Shown one piece after another: positions 14,192-15,726 of a stretch of 15,726 bases of DNA. How positions within the stretch are numbered: the stretch's first letter is position 1; every line of letters starts with the position of its first letter. Both the position numbers and the translations under genes were made by a program. The notes under the pieces were generated by a model. It ran no database searches. It worked only from the letters and a program-made list of their open reading frames with translations, and was not told the DNA's origin. This stretch comes from Desulfobacterales bacterium (lineage in GTDB: Bacteria; Desulfobacterota; Desulfobacteria; Desulfobacterales; JAFDCJ01), in the NCBI GenBank assembly GCA_029932495.1, contig JAOZPY010000022.1:1-15726 (forward strand), written 5' to 3'.

Positions 14192-15726
14192 TTTTTTTCC
14201 TCCTTATCTTGTGCTGGGCGAGATTGCTTCTGAAATTTTTCCCGCAGCCTGCGGTGCAGTATTTTGCCGGTGGGTGTGCGCGGCATTTCATCTTCGTCAA
14301 TGAAAATGATTTCTTTGGGGCGTTTGTAGCCGGCCATCTTGTCTTCACAGCATTTGCGGATGGTGTCTTCATTGATGGCGGACTCATCCAGGCCGGGCTT
14401 GCGCACGACGATGGCGGCGACTTTTTCCCCCCACTTGTCGTCAGGGACTCCGATGACGGCACAGTCAAACACGCACTCGTGGCTGCCGATAACTTCTTCG
14501 ATTTCGCTGGGGTAAACATTTTCACCGCCGGTGATAATCATGTTGTCCTTGCGGTCCACGATGCGGTAAAACCCCTCCTCGTCGCGTACGGCCATATCAC
14601 CGGCGGAAAACCAGCCGTTGCGAAAAGATGCCGCGGTTTTTTCCGGCATTTTATAATATTCGTCAAAGAGCATGGGACCGCGCGAGTAAAGCTCTCCCAC
14701 CTCGCCCACGCCGACTTCGTTGCCCTGCTCATCGAGCAGTTTGACAAAATCCGTGCCCAGGCTTTCAAAGCCGATGGAGCCCAGTTTTTTCATCTGGTAC
14801 TCGGGTTTGAGTACGGTGACAATACCGGCTTCGGTGGAGCCGTAGCCCTCGTAAAGCTCCACACCGGGGAAAAAGTCCATAATGGCCAGTTTCATGCTCT
14901 TTCTCACCGGCGCCGACGAGCACAGCAGCTTGCGGATGGAGCTGACATCACATTTCTTGGCTTCATCGGAGGCATTTAAAATCAGATTGTAATGGGTGGG
15001 GATCAGTGAAATAAAGGTGATTTTTTCCCTTTCAACGATTTTTAAGATTTCCTCGGGCTTAAAAGAGCGAGCCGGGTGGATATAAACCGAAGCGCCGATA
15101 TAGGTAAAGGTAAACGTGAAATAGGTTGAATTGATGTGGCACAGGGGCATGACGTTCATGCAGTAATCGTGCTCATTGAACCCGAAATCAACGGCATTGA
15201 TCAGGTAAAAGGCGATATGGGATTCATGGGAGCGCACCACACCTTTGGGCTTGCCGGTGGTGCCGGAGGTGTAGATCAAAATCCAGGTGTCTTCCGGCCG
15301 GACGTCGGCCTCGGGCTCTGTTTCCGGTGAATTTTCAATAAAGCCTTCATAGGATTGATAGCCCGGCTGCGGCTGCCCAACGACGATGTAGCCATCGGGC
15401 AGTATGTTTTTCAGATCGGCCTTGATGGGCTCCACCGTGGCAGTAAACTCATCGTGCACAATGAAGGCCTTGGCATCCGAGTTTTCCACGATATACTGCA
15501 CCTCGGCGCTGACCAGGCGGAAATTGATCGGCACAATGATGATGCCGGTTTTGGCGGTGGCCAGAAACACCTCCACAATCTCGATGCTGTTTTCCAGCAG
15601 CACGGCGACCTTGTCGCCCTTGGTCAGGCCCAGCGATATGAGGCTGTGGGCCAGCCTGTTCACCCGGGCATTGACCTGGGGGTAGGTAAAGCTGCGGGCG
15701 GCGTCTTTGAGGGCCACGGTGCGGGG
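14188..15726 (-). CDS. AMP-forming acyl-CoA synthetase / ligase (ANL superfamily), copy 3 (N-terminus outside window)
   Basis: The frame stays open to the window edge. The first visible residues (PRTVALKDA, then RSFTYPQVN) correspond to about residue 25-35 of a typical ligase, so the real start is outside. A GTG at 15717 is in frame but falls within the conserved domain and is unlikely to be the start. Counting from that codon, the motifs are TSGTTGKPKG (150-159), YGSTE (292-296), AGD (372-374), DRKDNMIITGGENVYP (388-403) and the catalytic lysine in PTGK (485). The protein ends in a charged tail (QDKEEKK). It is more distant from copies 1 and 2 than they are from each other and is likely first in a two-gene operon with copy 2. 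It probably acts on a fatty or other carboxylic acid. Confidence 0.9.
   Translation of the reverse strand, partial: PRTVALKDAARSFTYPQVNARVNRLAHSLISLGLTKGDKVAVLLENSIEIVEVFLATAKTGIIIVPINFRLVSAEVQYIVENSDAKAFIVHDEFTATVEPIKADLKNILPDGYIVVGQPQPGYQSYEGFIENSPETEPEADVRPEDTWILIYTSGTTGKPKGVVRSHESHIAFYLINAVDFGFNEHDYCMNVMPLCHINSTYFTFTFTYIGASVYIHPARSFKPEEILKIVEREKITFISLIPTHYNLILNASDEAKKCDVSSIRKLLCSSAPVRKSMKLAIMDFFPGVELYEGYGSTEAGIVTVLKPEYQMKKLGSIGFESLGTDFVKLLDEQGNEVGVGEVGELYSRGPMLFDEYYKMPEKTAASFRNGWFSAGDMAVRDEEGFYRIVDRKDNMIITGGENVYPSEIEEVIGSHECVFDCAVIGVPDDKWGEKVAAIVVRKPGLDESAINEDTIRKCCEDKMAGYKRPKEIIFIDEDEMPRTPTGKILHRRLREKFQKQSRPAQDKEEKK

Noticed and set aside
14167..14979. 270-codon plus-strand frame
   Set aside because: It is antisense to ligase copy 3 and low in complexity (Phe/Gly/His-rich). 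No ribosome site or family match is visible.

Overview
The window looks like chromosome of an anaerobic deltaproteobacterium, most likely Desulfobacterales or a relative. This is an inference from gene content: several tandem AMP-forming acyl-CoA ligases, a PAS/sigma-54 activator, a Cys-rich DUF3795 protein and a Tat-exported binding protein, at moderate GC. I see no rRNA, tRNA, CRISPR array, transposase or phage gene. Nearly all genes run on the minus strand; only two, in the middle, run on the plus strand.

Right-to-middle block (about 8850 down to 1, minus strand): a two-PAS sigma-54 enhancer-binding activator (7044-8846) is followed by a compact control region and then a long operon. In transcription order the operon holds a small unknown protein (6509-6856), a class-III aminotransferase (5127-6470), CoA-transferase subunits A and B (4413-5111 and 3773-4423, overlapping), an M20 metallohydrolase/deacetylase (2474-3748), two PotB/PotC-type ABC permeases (1547-2407 and 741-1538) and a Tat-signal PotD-like binding protein that leaves the window (1-658). 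The control region has a near-perfect -24/-12 sigma-54 promoter (6887-6902). Upstream of it are two palindromes with the same core (TGGTGC-N6-GCACC), centred about 88 and 186 bp before the predicted start. The second lies inside the last codons of the activator gene.

The four enzymes match in family and length the uncharacterised YodT/YodS/YodR/YodQ set of Bacillus subtilis, which sits beside lysine 2,3-aminomutase and beta-lysine acetyltransferase genes. Those two biosynthetic genes are absent here; a transporter sits next to the enzymes instead. My working hypothesis is an inducible uptake and degradation system for an N-acylated beta-amino acid or diamine: import, deacylation, transamination to a 3-oxo acid and CoA activation. 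Nepsilon-acetyl-beta-lysine, a methanogen osmolyte, is one candidate. The substrate is not proven by sequence.

Middle block (9154-10739, plus strand): a Cys-rich DUF3795 protein with a C-terminal zinc-ribbon pattern, and an ACR3/BASS-type membrane transporter. Neither ArsR nor ArsC is nearby.

Right block (10779-15726, minus strand): three consecutive AMP-forming acyl-CoA synthetases. The first-transcribed one is cut by the window edge and overlaps the second by ATGA. A 254-bp gap with iterated, inverted AGCTGGAAAGC-type repeats separates the second from the third. They probably activate fatty, aromatic or other carboxylic acids to CoA thioesters; the substrates are unknown.
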